Below are positions 63,496-64,000 of a stretch of 64,000 nt of DNA, in pieces (within the stretch, counting starts at the first letter, position 1; each line of letters starts with the position of its first letter). The stretch is from Microbacterium sp. W4I4 (lineage in GTDB: Bacteria > Actinomycetota > Actinomycetes > Actinomycetales > Microbacteriaceae): assembly GCF_030816235.1 (NCBI RefSeq), contig NZ_JAUSXT010000001.1, positions 2,356,001 through 2,420,000 of the forward strand, written 5' to 3'. The translations under genes were made by a program, and so were the position numbers. The notes beneath the pieces are model-generated. The model worked only from the letters and a program-made list of their open reading frames with translations. It ran no database searches and was not told the DNA's origin.

Positions 63496-63735
63496 ATGGC
63501 ACGATCCCGCGTACCCGAAGAGCCCGTCGAGCGCCCCGAGGGCGACACCAACGCCCCCAATGCGGTCTGGTTCAAGCCCGTCATGGTCGGCTTCATGCTG
63601 CTCGGGCTCGCCTGGATCCTGGTGTACTACATCTCCGGCTCGCTGTACCCGGTCCCGGGCCTCGGCGGATGGAACCTCGGCATCGGCCTCGGCATCGCCC
63701 TGATCGGCTTCCTCATGACCACGCGCTGGCGCTGA
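63496..63735 (+). CDS. crgA: Cell division protein CrgA
   Basis: 79 residues. After a charged N-terminus (MARSRVPEEPVERPEG) come two membrane segments (VWFKPVMVGFMLLGLAWILVYYIS and WNLGIGLGIALIGFLMTTRW) joined by a GSLYPVPGLG loop. This is the DUF233/CrgA pattern. CrgA recruits division and wall-synthesis proteins to the septum in actinobacteria. A strong terminator follows 17 bases after the stop. Confidence 0.96.
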   Translation: MARSRVPEEPVERPEGDTNAPNAVWFKPVMVGFMLLGLAWILVYYISGSLYPVPGLGGWNLGIGLGIALIGFLMTTRWR

Positions 63736-63752
63736 CCGGGCGCTGCGATTCG

Positions 63753-63789
63753 AAGGACCTCTCGCTGATGCGAGGGGTCCTTCTTTTTT
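63753..63789 (+). terminator. Intrinsic terminator after crgA
   Basis: AAGGACCTCTCGC and GCGAGGGGTCCTT form a 13-bp stem (one G-U pair) with a four-base loop, followed by CTTTTTTCTCTC. It is the clearest Rho-independent terminator in the window. Confidence 0.92.
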
Positions 63790-63826
63790 CTCTCTCTCTA
63801 CAGATGACGGGCAGAGAGCGGGCGGA

Positions 63827-63906
63827 GGGATGCTCCCGAAGCGAGCATCGGGGAGGGACCCGCGAAGCGGGAGGGGCACCCGCTCTGCGAGCGGCGGGAG
63901 CATCCC
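63827..63906. repeat. 80-base multi-stem intergenic element
   Basis: Outer arms GGGATGCTCCCG (63827-63838) and CGGGAGCATCCC (63895-63906) are exactly complementary. They enclose the hairpins CCCGC-GAA-GCGGG (63859-63871) and CCGCT-CTGCG-AGCGG (63880-63894), the second abutting the outer arm. GATGCTC of the left arm can alternatively pair with GAGCATC at 63843-63849. No gene is present from 63736 to 64000. Confidence 0.78.
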
Positions 63907-63939
63907 GTAGCCCGCGGACGCATGACCTCATCCCCGAAG

Positions 63940-63948
63940 TTATCCACA
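63940..63948 (+). promoter_or_regulatory. DnaA box (consensus)
   Basis: TTATCCACA, a perfect DnaA box. The flanking sequence is more A/T-rich than the rest of the window. Confidence 0.75.
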
Positions 63949-63982
63949 AGACTATCCCCAGATGGGGAGAATTACACGGTTG

Positions 63983-63991
63983 TTATTCACA
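63983..63991 (+). promoter_or_regulatory. DnaA box (TTATTCACA variant)
   Basis: TTATTCACA matches the TTATNCACA consensus, same orientation and 43 bases from the first box. The window ends 9 bases later, so it is unclear whether a larger cluster follows. Confidence 0.65.
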
Positions 63992-64000
63992 GGGCGGGAT

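Noticed and set aside
63900..64000. Calling oriC itself
   Set aside because: Only two DnaA boxes are visible and no replication gene is in the window; the edge cuts the region.

Overview
The window is high-GC DNA (roughly 70% by eye) with dense, often overlapping genes. Many starts have a TAnnnT box only 6-7 bases upstream and no untranslated leader. It carries nucS (actinobacterial mismatch repair), a class E sortase, crgA and the tRNA-Leu/fhaA-fhaB-pstP-rodA-pbpA-pknA-pknB/trpG/crgA block that sits close to oriC in actinobacteria. Together with the abundance of the GGATGC word, this points to Microbacteriaceae, most likely Microbacterium or a close relative (inference; no database was searched).

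Layout. 0-2.2 kb: reverse-strand sugar operon (sugar-phosphate isomerase, ROK kinase, PfkB-type kinase cut by the left edge) behind an inverted-repeat operator. 2.4-4 kb: chorismate mutase and an AI-2E family permease, divergent. 3.9-7.2 kb: osmoprotectant-type ABC importer (ATPase, two permeases, binding lipoprotein), preceded by a 19-residue coupled mini-ORF. 7.3-13.5 kb: flavin disulfide reductase, beta-propeller lactonase, purA, Pr6Pr membrane protein, DUF2804 protein. 13.6-21.2 kb: a secreted protein, then a seven-gene moxR/DUF58/VWA operon. 21-26.4 kb: Rieske-FAD oxidoreductase, BadF-type sugar kinase, ZIP transporter, argG. 26.6-29.9 kb: TetR regulator, degenerate ABC ATPase, YhgE/Pip membrane protein. 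30-33.6 kb: penicillin acylase and an alpha/beta hydrolase. 33.7-40 kb: Mrp antiporter operon. 40-46.4 kb: hydrolase, LacI regulator with its operator, a frameshifted MFS transporter, serine hydrolase, nucS, a frameshifted HAD phosphatase. 46.5-52.7 kb: cold-shock protein, a 657-base gene-free stretch, two anchored extracytoplasmic proteins (one a zinc peptidase), CsbD, a GCS2-type ligase, a small membrane protein, an SGNH hydrolase. 52.8-64 kb: tRNA-Leu, the FHA/phosphatase/RodA/PBP/Ser-Thr-kinase operon, trpG, a 51-residue membrane protein, sortase, crgA, and a right edge with a strong terminator, an 80-base multi-stem element and two DnaA boxes.

The genes are mostly ordinary chromosome content; no phage, IS element or CRISPR was seen. 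The unexplained structure lies between the genes. About ten gaps hold long inverted repeats with 9-22 bp arms whose sequence differs from place to place. Neighbouring gaps sometimes share a sequence (both sides of the ZIP gene; both sides of the 32.8 kb hydrolase gene), and one gap holds five tandem copies. They occur in convergent, tandem and divergent gaps, so they are not simply terminators. A REP-like repeat has also entered mrpA in frame. GGATGC/GCATCC is several-fold commoner than base composition predicts, inside genes as well as between them.
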